Virus record (IMG/VR): IMGVR_UViG_3300003690_000533
Coordinates: 1 to 20,232 of that record
Source: a virus
Direction: 5' to 3' (one strand)
DNA length: 20,232 nucleotides
Below are positions 7,852-13,653 of this stretch, piece after piece (within the stretch, counting starts at the first letter, position 1; every line of letters starts with the position of its first letter). The notes under the pieces were generated by a model, which was not told where the DNA came from, searched no databases, and saw nothing but the letters and a program-made list of their open reading frames with translations. A program made the position numbers and the translations under genes.

Positions 7852-7988
7852 TGGGCCTGACGACGGTGACAGCCCGACCGATGATCCGACAGGCGAGGCA
7901 ACAGCCACCGCCTCGACTCCTCTGGCTGTCGCGGATCGTCAGCAAGGGATTCCCGTATGAATTCCCGTTCCGGTTCCCGGTTCAGTAG
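7851..7988 (+). CDS. Possible 45-residue protein, unknown
   Basis: This ORF starts at an ATG overlapping the stop of the collapsed fibre copy (TGATG). It ends at a TAG that is part of the AGGAGG ribosome site of the next gene. The product begins MGLTTVTARPMIRQARQQPP and ends KGFPYEFPFRFPVQ. It is strongly basic with an aromatic, proline-containing tail. I recognise no family. The tight coupling on both sides supports it being translated, but its length and odd composition leave room for it being non-functional sequence left by the rearrangement. Confidence 0.35.
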   Translation: MGLTTVTARPMIRQARQQPPPRLLWLSRIVSKGFPYEFPFRFPVQ

Positions 7989-7999
7989 GAGGCTTAGGT

Positions 8000-8812
8000 A
8001 TGGCGTGGACAGCTCCGCGGGACTGGTCTGGCATTAGCAACGATATTGTGACGGCGGAAATGCTCAACGTCGACGTGCGGGACAATCTAGGGATTCTCTC
8101 GACGCATACACACACGGGCGATCCTGGCATGGGGGCATCGAGCATGTCTGGCCTGACCCTCACGGCTCTGGCGACCCTCACGTTCGCGAATCAAAACGCG
8201 AACCCTGACGCTGCCGGGGAATTGCAAAGAAATGGGAACGATCTCCTCTGGTATGGGTCGAGCCTGGTCAATCTGACAGCGGCAGATGCGTCCGCCGGCA
8301 CCGCCAGCCTCCGGACTCTTGGCACGACCTCAATTAAGGCCGCAGCCGGCGACCATACGCACGGCGTGAATGCGGTCACCGCCAATGTTTATTATTCTGT
8401 ACAGGGCAACTTCGGAAACCTCCACTGGATGGACCGCGGAACTGTCGGAACGTCACTGGGTGCGGTTAGTGGCACGACTCAAAGCCCCACGTATACAGGT
8501 AGCAACATGGGTCGGGTTCTCACGGGGGTCTGGGTTGGTGGACACAATGACACCAGCAACGACGTTGATTATACGGTGGCATTATTTATAGACGGCTCCC
8601 AGGTAGCCACTGTGACCCGCACATTTCCCTCGACTGACGTGGTTTCCAATGAGACCCCGCAGTTTGGGAACGCTATCACGGTGACCTATGTCGAGGAATC
8701 GGCAACGTCAGGGGAAGAGGTGATACTGAAAGTCAGCCATGAGGATGTCGGCAGTGCTAGCCACAAAACTATGGGCGGTGGTCTGGCTAATTATTTTGTG
8801 AACGCTCAGTAG
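8000..8812 (+). CDS. Tail fibre protein
   Basis: This 270-residue protein starts MAWTAPRDWSGISNDIVTAE with a strong AGGAGG eight bases upstream. MAWT.P..W....VTA..LN...RDNL is a common N-terminal anchor of phage tail fibre proteins. Two histidine pairs, STHTHTGDPG near 34-43 and AAGDHTHGV near 114-122, are typical metal-binding turns in trimeric fibres. The middle (QRNGNDLLWYGSSLVNL) is repeated in the collapsed copy upstream. The C-terminal half is beta-rich (DVDYTVALFIDGSQVATVTR) and probably forms the head domain. It would be part of the virion adhesion apparatus. The fibre call is well supported by motifs and position; the receptor is unknown. Confidence 0.78.
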   Translation: MAWTAPRDWSGISNDIVTAEMLNVDVRDNLGILSTHTHTGDPGMGASSMSGLTLTALATLTFANQNANPDAAGELQRNGNDLLWYGSSLVNLTAADASAGTASLRTLGTTSIKAAAGDHTHGVNAVTANVYYSVQGNFGNLHWMDRGTVGTSLGAVSGTTQSPTYTGSNMGRVLTGVWVGGHNDTSNDVDYTVALFIDGSQVATVTRTFPSTDVVSNETPQFGNAITVTYVEESATSGEEVILKVSHEDVGSASHKTMGGGLANYFVNAQ

Positions 8813-8823
8813 TTTGATATGTT

Positions 8824-9015
8824 ATGGACGAGCGACAGGGCGAACGGATCGATAACCTCACGACGCTCGTTGCCCTCCATGCCATCCCGCTCCTCCGTCA
8901 TGCCGAGGAGCAGATGCGGATACTCGTATGTCTGGTACGGGTCGGACTCGTGCTATCACTGGTCTCGTTCGGACTAGCCGGGGCAATCCTATGGCTAGTC
9001 GTGAGTAGCACATGA
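8824..9015 (+). CDS. Small membrane protein, one transmembrane helix
   Basis: This 63-residue protein has a polar N-terminus (MDERQGERIDNLTTLVALHA). One long hydrophobic helix runs from about residue 32 to 62 (LVRVGLVLSLVSFGLAGAIL and onward). The ATG at 8824 has no clear ribosome site, but it follows the fibre gene by only eleven bases. Small one-helix proteins between fibre and lysis genes are often holins, holin partners or spanin-like. With no endolysin in view, this stays a guess. The stop overlaps a tiny 16-codon ORF (9012-9062) that leads into the next gene. Confidence 0.55.
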   Translation: MDERQGERIDNLTTLVALHAIPLLRHAEEQMRILVCLVRVGLVLSLVSFGLAGAILWLVVSST

Positions 9016-9051
9016 CAGCAGACGACACCGATCTACAGGAGGTATTTGTAC

Positions 9052-10071
9052 ATGCGAATTAGGCGGCCGAACCTACATCTGCGGTGGTTGTGGATATTGC
9101 CGGTTCGGTTGGCCTGGACATGGCCCCGTAGAGGTGCCCAGGCTGCCCTTAGAGGCGTCGGTTGGTTCCTCCTGGCAGTATGGCAGAAGCGGGACTTCGT
9201 TTTAGGCAAGATAGAATATGCCCATGGTGAGAGTGCCAAGTTTCGAGCATTATTCACCGCGCTGAAGCTCCCATACACCGGCCTTAGAGCTTGCGGACTA
9301 AACCCACAGGCTGCCATTGCCCTCCTCGCCCTCGGAGGAACCGCTGGCGGTGGCGTCATCGTCAACGAAACGATACTCTCAGAGCGGTCATTCGGTCGAG
9401 GTGACTCCGGCGTCTACTCTGCGCCGATGGACATCCCGACCTCATACAGTGATTCTAATAACACCCTCAAAATTGATTTGGGGGTGACGCCGGTTGGGGA
9501 AATCACGATCAGCGGGGTCACCGTTGGGACTGCGTTTACCGGCTCCACGCTACCCAGCGGGCAATCGAAGGTAATCATTGTGGGCGGGACTGCGGCCTCG
9601 TCAGGATTCACGGCGACGTGGCTTGAGGTCGGGCACCTCATCATTAACCGCTGGCGATGCACAAATTTCTCCATGAGCGACGTCGAAGCCCATACCCTCA
9701 ACATCCGGTACAACGCCTCGGACGGCCAGAGTATATCGCCTGTGGCAGGCACTCCCAGAGCTAGGGGCATTGGAGGTGGAAATCGAGCCGACTCGATGAT
9801 AACGTCGGGGGGCACCTACGACCAGATTATCATCGGCGCGCCGACATCTGCCGTCAACGGGAAGGTGGACGTCCTGCGGCTGAGTAATATCTACACAAAG
9901 GGTGGCCCGTGCGTTCTGTCCCGCATTAAGGCCGGTACAATTGATATCGAGTTCATGGAAACGGGAGCCGGAAATGGGTTCGCGTCGAAGGAATTTGTGG
10001 TCAGCACCAGCACGGTATACAAGATCGCGAACATCACTGACAACGTCGAGGTCAGTATTAGCCCGCCATAG
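9052..10071 (+). CDS. Hydrophobic-N-terminus, beta-rich protein of unknown function
   Basis: This 339-residue protein starts at ATG 9052, nine bases after AGGAGG (9037-9042); a TTG at 9046 is too close to that site. Residues 1-45 are rich in tryptophan, leucine and arginine (LHLRWLWILPVRLAWTWPRR), and 85-105 is a second hydrophobic stretch (AAIALLALGGTAGGGVIVNE). From about 110 onward it changes character. YSAPMDIPTSYSDSNNTLKI, repeated valine-isoleucine-glycine strands and GGTYDQIIIG.. LRLSNIYTKGGPCVLSRIKA suggest a beta-helix or beta-sandwich, as in phage spikes or surface lectins. It lies between the fibres and a holin-like protein. It could be a spike, a virion protein or a membrane-anchored late protein. 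I know of no firmly named family. Confidence 0.65.
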   Translation: MRIRRPNLHLRWLWILPVRLAWTWPRRGAQAALRGVGWFLLAVWQKRDFVLGKIEYAHGESAKFRALFTALKLPYTGLRACGLNPQAAIALLALGGTAGGGVIVNETILSERSFGRGDSGVYSAPMDIPTSYSDSNNTLKIDLGVTPVGEITISGVTVGTAFTGSTLPSGQSKVIIVGGTAASSGFTATWLEVGHLIINRWRCTNFSMSDVEAHTLNIRYNASDGQSISPVAGTPRARGIGGGNRADSMITSGGTYDQIIIGAPTSAVNGKVDVLRLSNIYTKGGPCVLSRIKAGTIDIEFMETGAGNGFASKEFVVSTSTVYKIANITDNVEVSISPP

Positions 10072-10080
10072 TGAGGCAGT

Positions 10081-10245
10081 ATGAGGGACTTATTCACCCG
10101 CGTCAGACCCCAAATTCTAGTCGCCCTGATGGTTCTCGGCGCGGTGAGCCTCTATTCCCTCCGGCTCGGTCACATCGAGGTGACGACGGGCGCAGTCACC
10201 GGGATGGTCGGCTTGTCCATGAAAATTCTAGAGGACAAGGACTAG
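10081..10245 (+). CDS. Small membrane protein, possible holin
   Basis: This 54-residue protein begins MRDLFTRVRPQILVALMVLG and ends MKILEDKD. A basic, arginine-containing start is followed by one hydrophobic helix (about 11-30), a short charged turn (RLGHIEVTTG) and a second moderately hydrophobic stretch (about 36-50). A GAGG lies four bases before the ATG. It is the last gene before the late terminator at 10371-10410. Size, topology and position at the end of the structural block fit a holin or similar lysis-related membrane protein. No endolysin is visible here, so the role is inferred. Confidence 0.6.
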   Translation: MRDLFTRVRPQILVALMVLGAVSLYSLRLGHIEVTTGAVTGMVGLSMKILEDKD

Positions 10246-10370
10246 ACTCGGGCCATGTCAGGGCAGGCCCCCAGAAGTTCTACGTGCCCGGAGAGCCAGC
10301 AGAAACCGCGCCGGATTCAATAGTCTAGTCCCAGTCTCCTGTATAATGGCATTGTCTCCCTTTTTCTCAT

Positions 10371-10410
10371 GCCGGGGCGTGGTTCTAGCCTCCCACGTCC
10401 CGGCGTTTTG
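10371..10410 (+). terminator. Intrinsic terminator of the late block
   Basis: GCCGGGGCGTGG (10371-10382) pairs with CCACGTCCCGGC (10393-10404) over twelve base pairs, one of them a G-T wobble. The loop is ten bases, and GTTTTGTG follows. It lies about 125 bases after the last small structural gene. The U-tract is short but the stem is very stable. Confidence 0.8.
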
Positions 10411-10426
10411 TGTCCGTTAACAGATT

Positions 10427-10499
10427 CGCCGTAGACGGGCAGCAACCGCCGAATAGCCCCTATCCCCTACCTCCCCCCAGTCGGTCGCCGTCTATGGCG
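10427..10499. repeat. 12-bp inverted repeat enclosing a C-rich tract
   Basis: CGCCGTAGACGG (10427-10438) and CCGTCTATGGCG (10488-10499) are inverted copies with one mismatch, which is a wobble as RNA. The 49 bases between include a run of C blocks (10457-10478: CCCC, CCCC, CC, CCCCCC), so the minus strand is G-rich. It lies between the late terminator and the early promoter. It could be a protein-binding or origin element; no function is shown. Confidence 0.5.
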
Positions 10500-10555
10500 T
10501 TTCCGCCCGTTTTCGGATTTCACTAAAATGACCCAAGATTGCCACCTATAGGGTA

Positions 10556-10584
10556 TTGACATGGGTATAGCACCTATATATAAT
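10556..10584 (+). promoter_or_regulatory. Consensus sigma-70-type early promoter
   Basis: TTGACA (10556-10561) and TATAAT (10579-10584) are both perfect and are separated by 17 bases, the optimum. Transcription would start near 10591 and read into the gene at 10784, leaving a leader of about 190 bases. CACCTATA occurs twice, just upstream of the -35 box (10543-10550) and abutting the -10 box (10571-10578), 28 bases apart. Such placement suits a repressor or activator site. Confidence 0.85.
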
Positions 10585-10713
10585 AAGGGTAGATCAGGCG
10601 GGGTGCAGGCCACCAACAAGCACCACAAACACCCAAACGGCAAGATGGCGGGCGAAGCGAGAGCAGGAGTAGCCCGGATGCGCCGAGACCAGAGAGGGGA
10701 ACTGGTCAAGGTC

Positions 10714-10759
10714 ACCGGACAACTTATCCGGTCTGAACGAGAGCCAGTCAGTAACTGGC
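10714..10759 (+). promoter_or_regulatory. Two hairpins in the early leader
   Basis: ACCGGA (10714-10719) pairs with TCCGGT (10727-10732) around a seven-base loop. GCCAGT (10743-10748) pairs with ACTGGC (10754-10759) around a five-base loop. The second ends about 12 bases before the AGGAG ribosome site of the gene at 10784. They could affect translation or mRNA stability; the stems are short, so chance is possible. Confidence 0.4.
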
Positions 10760-10783
10760 CGAAACCTACACAAGGAGAACGAC

Positions 10784-11122
10784 ATGAAGGCTCTAACGGA
10801 CGCAGGAATCCAAGAAAAGTTCCTGACAATCGGCACGGCGGTCAACTGGTGGTCGAAGGACTTCGGAATGATGGGCGACGCCATCAGCTTCATCGAGCGA
10901 GGCGAGGATGGCGAGACGATTACTCGGCTCGGCTTCGCTGGCTGGAAGGAAATCTTCACCAACCGTATGAAGCTCGGCGTTGAGCTTCACGAAGGAGCGT
11001 CGATGTATAAAGACCCGATGGCCCAGGTCGGGTACTGGTACGCGGGCGCGCAAGCTGGTGCAGGACGGCGAGTCGGTGTTCTTCAAGGGCGAGCGGGGGA
11101 AGCAGGGCAAGGCGGTTCATGA
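10784..11122 (+). CDS. Unknown early protein, N-terminal part (frame-interrupted)
   Basis: This is the first gene after the consensus promoter. It starts MKALTDAGIQEKFLTIGTAV at an ATG with AAGGAG upstream. The product up to about residue 88 (GVELHEGASMYKDPMAQVGY, then WYAGA) has strong G/C third positions. After 11050 this frame becomes glycine- and arginine-rich out-of-frame sequence, while the +1 frame takes on clean coding character (next entry). Joined, the two parts would make about 202 residues. I do not recognise the family. Being the promoter-proximal early gene, it may act early against the host or on phage control, which is a guess. Confidence 0.65.
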   Translation: MKALTDAGIQEKFLTIGTAVNWWSKDFGMMGDAISFIERGEDGETITRLGFAGWKEIFTNRMKLGVELHEGASMYKDPMAQVGYWYAGAQAGAGRRVGVLQGRAGEAGQGGS

Positions 11123-11393
11123 CGACTGCCGCGCGGCCACCGGCGGCGGGTGGTATGACCGCGACTGCGCGGTGACGTATCAGCGGCAGAGGCTGGGCAA
11201 TTGGGAGTTGGTGACGGACTACGACCTAAAAGCCACGCACGCGCAAAGGTCGAAGGAAGAAATGTTCGCCGAGATGTATAACGAATACCAGGGAGACGTT
11301 GCGGAAGGCCGCATGTCGCAAGAGGAATTTGCGAGGCTAACGCGGAGGTTCCAGAAGTCCGAACACGGTTACATCCTCGCTCCTCGCGAATAG
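11058..11393 (+). CDS. Unknown early protein, C-terminal part (frame-interrupted)
   Basis: This frame is open from before 10980 and is clearly coding from about 11050: VQDGESVFFKGERGKQGKAV, then HDDCRAATGGGWYDRDCAVT, ending FQKSEHGYILAPRE. The listed start is a GTG at 11058 without a ribosome site; a TTG at 10980 is no better. Both suggest this is not an independent gene. It is the continuation of the gene at 10784 after a +1 shift within the GCGGGCGCGC stretch (11042-11051). Two cysteines flank a GGGWYDRD segment. Function is unknown. A one-base insertion by mutation or assembly error, or recoding, would all explain the break. Confidence 0.6.
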   Translation: MQDGESVFFKGERGKQGKAVHDDCRAATGGGWYDRDCAVTYQRQRLGNWELVTDYDLKATHAQRSKEEMFAEMYNEYQGDVAEGRMSQEEFARLTRRFQKSEHGYILAPRE

Positions 11394-11405
11394 ACGGCTG
11401 AGAGG

Positions 11406-11425
11406 CCGGGGCCGCGTGGCCCCGG
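11406..11425 (+). terminator. Perfect 8-bp GC hairpin, possible terminator or mRNA end
   Basis: CCGGGGCC (11406-11413) pairs exactly with GGCCCCGG (11418-11425) around a GCGT loop, twelve bases after the preceding stop. ATTAAAG follows, so no U-tract is present. It may terminate weakly or protect the 3' end of the upstream message. A smaller GACCCG/CGGGTC stem follows at 11438-11458. Confidence 0.5.
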
Positions 11426-11481
11426 ATTAAAGCCCCAGACCCGGTCTCAAGGCGGGTCAAAATCAGGGCTGAGAGGGAGAC

Positions 11482-11583
11482 ATGGTAGAGGCTATGGCAG
11501 AGATTCGGGCGTTGATGGACGCCGGGCTGATCAGTCGGCGGGATGCCGAGCGGATTATCGCGAGACTGGAGGAGACACGATGA
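11482..11583 (+). CDS. 33-residue coupled small protein
   Basis: This tiny ORF begins MVEAMAEIRALMDAGLISRR and ends RIIARLEETR. It has a GGGAG ribosome site six bases upstream and overlaps the next gene by four bases (ATGA). The sequence is one or two amphipathic helices, and its codons have the G/C third-position bias of real genes here. Function is unknown; the pattern LMDAGLISRRDAERI is like a short helical hairpin. Coupling suggests it works with, or leads translation into, the following protein. Confidence 0.55.
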   Translation: MVEAMAEIRALMDAGLISRRDAERIIARLEETR

Positions 11584-11870
11584 GGGCAATCAGCAAGGGA
11601 CAGCGGGCCAAGGTCGAGCAGGCACTGGAGCAGCACGGGAGCTTCAGTGCCGGTGCATGGTTCATGACACCACCAAGCAACGCCAGTGGCAGGCGGTCGA
11701 TAGAGCGGAAAAACAATTGGGCCGTGGGATTCAAGCACGAGGGCATCCGGTACTCGTATTCCTCGTCGGTCAGGTGCAGCGTGAAGTATGTCTACTATTT
11801 GGGACGGTTTTGGGCAGACGGGGAGCGGGTCACGGTGCGGAGCTTCAAAAAGCTGGCGGGTGAGTCATGA
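11580..11870 (+). CDS. Small basic protein of unknown function
   Basis: This 96-residue protein begins MRAISKGQRAKVEQALEQHG and ends VTVRSFKKLAGES. It starts and ends in four-base ATGA overlaps, making it the middle gene of a three-gene coupled run. A short N-terminal helix is followed by strand-like, aromatic and basic sequence (NNWAVGFKHEGIRYSYSSSV, then YVYYLGRFW). It could bind nucleic acid on the basis of charge alone. I recognise no family. Confidence 0.65.
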   Translation: MRAISKGQRAKVEQALEQHGSFSAGAWFMTPPSNASGRRSIERKNNWAVGFKHEGIRYSYSSSVRCSVKYVYYLGRFWADGERVTVRSFKKLAGES

Positions 11871-12184
11871 CCGTCGTCAGATGCCCGGTCGAAGACACCT
11901 ATCTCGTACGGGACGACTCCGAGCCGCTCCCGGTCGGCCAAACCGAATCGAGCTTCTCGGTAGTTGTCCACCGCTACCGGTTCGGGTGGGTCTGCGAGCG
12001 GTGCGGATTCCGGGAAGGAACGACATTGCAGGATTGCGCCGGGCCGTGCTATTGCTGCGACCCAAAAAACTGCCACCATAATCCCTGTATAGTGCAGGCG
12101 GTATTTCCCGATGGCGGAGTCTGGGTCGCTAACCGCTACGGGTTCGCCCGCCGCATTGCACCGGATCAAATCAGGTCTGCTTAG
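11867..12184 (+). CDS. Cysteine-rich, probable zinc-binding small protein
   Basis: This 105-residue protein is coupled to the previous gene by an ATGA overlap. Its centre (about residues 43-70) has VCERCGFREG, then CAGPCYCCDPKNCHHNPC, with many cysteines and two histidines. It is likely a zinc-stabilised fold of one or two ribbons. Flanking strands (SSFSVVVHRYRFGW and GGVWVANRYGFARR) give a compact beta protein. Such small phage proteins often act on host transcription or DNA, but nothing here shows the target. The gene is well supported; the function is unknown. Confidence 0.65.
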   Translation: MTVVRCPVEDTYLVRDDSEPLPVGQTESSFSVVVHRYRFGWVCERCGFREGTTLQDCAGPCYCCDPKNCHHNPCIVQAVFPDGGVWVANRYGFARRIAPDQIRSA

Positions 12185-12202
12185 GAGTTAAGCCCGAAGC
12201 GT

Positions 12203-12225
12203 CGCCCCGGCATCCAGTCGGGGCG
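12203..12225 (+). repeat. 7-bp GC hairpin after the coupled small genes
   Basis: CGCCCCG (12203-12209) pairs with CGGGGCG (12219-12225) around nine bases, about 20 bases after the preceding stop. No U-run follows. It may be an mRNA 3' structure or weak terminator. Confidence 0.4.
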
Positions 12226-12325
12226 GGTCTCATAACGGGCCGGTGGTTCGGGCCATCGGCATCGAATCGAGTTGGAAGGAGTGAGACGAATCGGCCCGCC
12301 GGACAATTAGCAGATGGGAGACATT

Positions 12326-13348
12326 ATGCCAGCAGGAATTACAGAGACGGACGGAATGGCCTACGTGGGACGTAGGCCCTGGCACGGCCTGGGAACTTTC
12401 GTCGAGGGGAAGGCCATGAATTCGGCCCAGGCCATCGAGGCCGCGGGGCTGGACTGGGAGGTCGTGACCGAGCCGGTATTCCGGCATATCCCAGCCGACG
12501 ATTGGAGGCCGTACCACTTCAAGGAGGTCGAGGGCAAGCGGGCGGTCGTCCGCAGGGACACCGACGAGGTCTTCGGCGTCATGTCCGACGGGTACACGCC
12601 GATTCAAAACCTGGCGTCCTTCGACCTGATGGACGCGGTGGTCGGCTCCGGCGATGCGACGTTCCACACGGTCGGATCGTTGTTCGGCGGTCGGCGGGTC
12701 TGGATGCTTTGCAAGCTTCCCGGCGACTACCGGCTGGACAACGGGGAGAAGCTGGAGTCCTTCATCCTCCTCGACAACTCCCACGACGGGACGGCTGCGC
12801 TACGGATGCGCCTGACGTCGGTTCGGGTGGTTTGCAGCAATACGCTCGGATCGGCGACGAGTAGTCGGGCGGCATTCGCGGCACGGCATACGTCGGGGAT
12901 CATGGGCAGGGTCAACGAGGCCCGCGACCTCCTCGGCCTGAACGGCGTATACATGGCGCGTCTGATCGAGGACGCGAATCGGATCGCGGAACAGGCGTGG
13001 AGTCACGACGAGATGAAGAGCATGACCTACAAGCTCCTCGACCTGGACGACGACCGGTCGATGGATAAGCAGCGCGGGATCAAGGCCCCGGCGGCGTCGA
13101 AAATGCTAGACCTGTTTTATCTGGGCCAGGGCAACCGGGGCGAGACGAAATGGGACGCCCTCAACGCGGTGACCGAGTACCTCGATTACAGCCAGGGCTC
13201 GCGCTCAATGGACAGCCTGGACTCGACCGAAGACGCGGTAGTCTCCCGGCGGTTGCAAAATTCCTGGCTCGGCTCTGGCGGCGAGGCGATGCGGACGCAG
13301 GCGTGGTCGATCCTGAACGCTCCGAGTCCGGAGCTGGCCGGGGTCTAG
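12326..13348 (+). CDS. DUF932 / phage-plasmid-like TIGR03299 family protein
   Basis: This 340-residue protein begins MPAGITETDGMAYVGRRPWH. The ATG at 12326 is chosen over the one at 12314 because GGGAG lies six bases before it. The family signature is clear: WHGLGTFVEGKAMNSAQAIE, DRxTDEVFGVMSDGYTPIQN-like sequence near 80-95, FHTVGSLFGGRRVWMLCKLP, then LLDNSHDGTAALRMRLTSVR and VCSNTLG. DUF932 proteins are common in phages and plasmids. Their biochemical role is not established, though some are linked to DNA metabolism or recombination. The gene stands alone between two hairpins, not in an overlap chain. The family call is secure; the function is not known. Confidence 0.88.
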   Translation: MPAGITETDGMAYVGRRPWHGLGTFVEGKAMNSAQAIEAAGLDWEVVTEPVFRHIPADDWRPYHFKEVEGKRAVVRRDTDEVFGVMSDGYTPIQNLASFDLMDAVVGSGDATFHTVGSLFGGRRVWMLCKLPGDYRLDNGEKLESFILLDNSHDGTAALRMRLTSVRVVCSNTLGSATSSRAAFAARHTSGIMGRVNEARDLLGLNGVYMARLIEDANRIAEQAWSHDEMKSMTYKLLDLDDDRSMDKQRGIKAPAASKMLDLFYLGQGNRGETKWDALNAVTEYLDYSQGSRSMDSLDSTEDAVVSRRLQNSWLGSGGEAMRTQAWSILNAPSPELAGV

Positions 13349-13362
13349 GATAAGGCACGAAG

Positions 13363-13398
13363 GGCTTGGCGGTGATATACTACCCATACCGCCAAGCC
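13363..13398. promoter_or_regulatory. Perfect 11-bp inverted repeat before the helix-turn-helix gene
   Basis: GGCTTGGCGGT (13363-13373) and ACCGCCAAGCC (13388-13398) are exact inverted copies around 14 bases (GATATACTACCCAT). The right arm ends just before the GGAGGGAGGA ribosome site of the gene at 13414. It could be a terminator without U-tract, an mRNA hairpin, or an operator for the adjacent DNA-binding protein. TATACT inside the loop could act as a -10 box, but no good -35 is visible. Confidence 0.6.
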
Positions 13399-13413
13399 AG
13401 GGAGGGAGGACCA

Positions 13414-13653
13414 ATGCCAGTCGGGAAATGGTCGACGGTGCGCGAGTGCGCGCAGGAAATCGGGGTCACGCGGGCACGTGTCCATCAGCTAATCGGGAAG
13501 GGGTTGCTGGGCGAAACGCGACGGTGGAATACGCCGCGTGGCGTGGTCTGGATGATCCGGCGGCCGATACAACGTACGCCCAGTCGGTCGGGGTATCACA
13601 AGGCGGAGTGTACATGCGGGAAGCATCCGGGAGACAGGAGGTCGAAAGGATGA
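13414..13653 (+). CDS. Small helix-turn-helix DNA-binding protein
   Basis: This 79-residue protein begins MPVGKWSTVRECAQEIGVTR. The ATG at 13414 is preceded by a very strong GGAGGGAGGA, which rules out the longer ORF from 13366. Residues 7-45 (TVRECAQEIGVTRARVHQLI, then GKGLLGETRRW) are a MerR- or excisionase-like helix-turn-helix plus wing, ending VVWMIRR. A basic tail with CTCGKHPGDRR follows and may hold a metal or be disordered. The stop overlaps the next start (ATGA). A perfect inverted repeat lies just upstream, making autoregulation plausible. It may be a transcription regulator or replication accessory protein. Confidence 0.72.
   Translation: MPVGKWSTVRECAQEIGVTRARVHQLIGKGLLGETRRWNTPRGVVWMIRRPIQRTPSRSGYHKAECTCGKHPGDRRSKG

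Larger units (their letters stand above)
10246..10783 (+). other. Noncoding regulatory region between late and early blocks
   Basis: I find no convincing gene in these 538 bases. They hold, in order, an intrinsic terminator (10371-10410), a 12-bp inverted repeat around a C-rich tract (10427-10499), a consensus promoter (10556-10584) and a long leader. The leader includes a C- and A-rich patch (about 10608-10642) and two small hairpins. A lone TATAAT at 10342-10347, just before the terminator, has no good -35 box. The AT-rich patches stand out against the GC-rich surroundings. A replication origin or main early control region would fit here, by inference only. Confidence 0.7.

Noticed and set aside
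3420-8812. Diversity-generating retroelement acting on the fibre genes
   Set aside because: No reverse transcriptase gene and no near-exact template/variable repeat pair are visible here. The paralogues differ throughout, not only at adenines.
10342-10347. TATAAT as a second promoter before the late terminator
   Set aside because: No acceptable -35 box at 16-18 bases, and any transcript would end within about 60 bases at the terminator. A tiny RNA is possible but unsupported.
10561-10983. Plus-strand ORF starting inside the consensus promoter
   Set aside because: Its start overlaps the -35 box, so the promoter could not transcribe it whole. It crosses the ribosome site of the gene at 10784 and loses coding bias where that gene begins.
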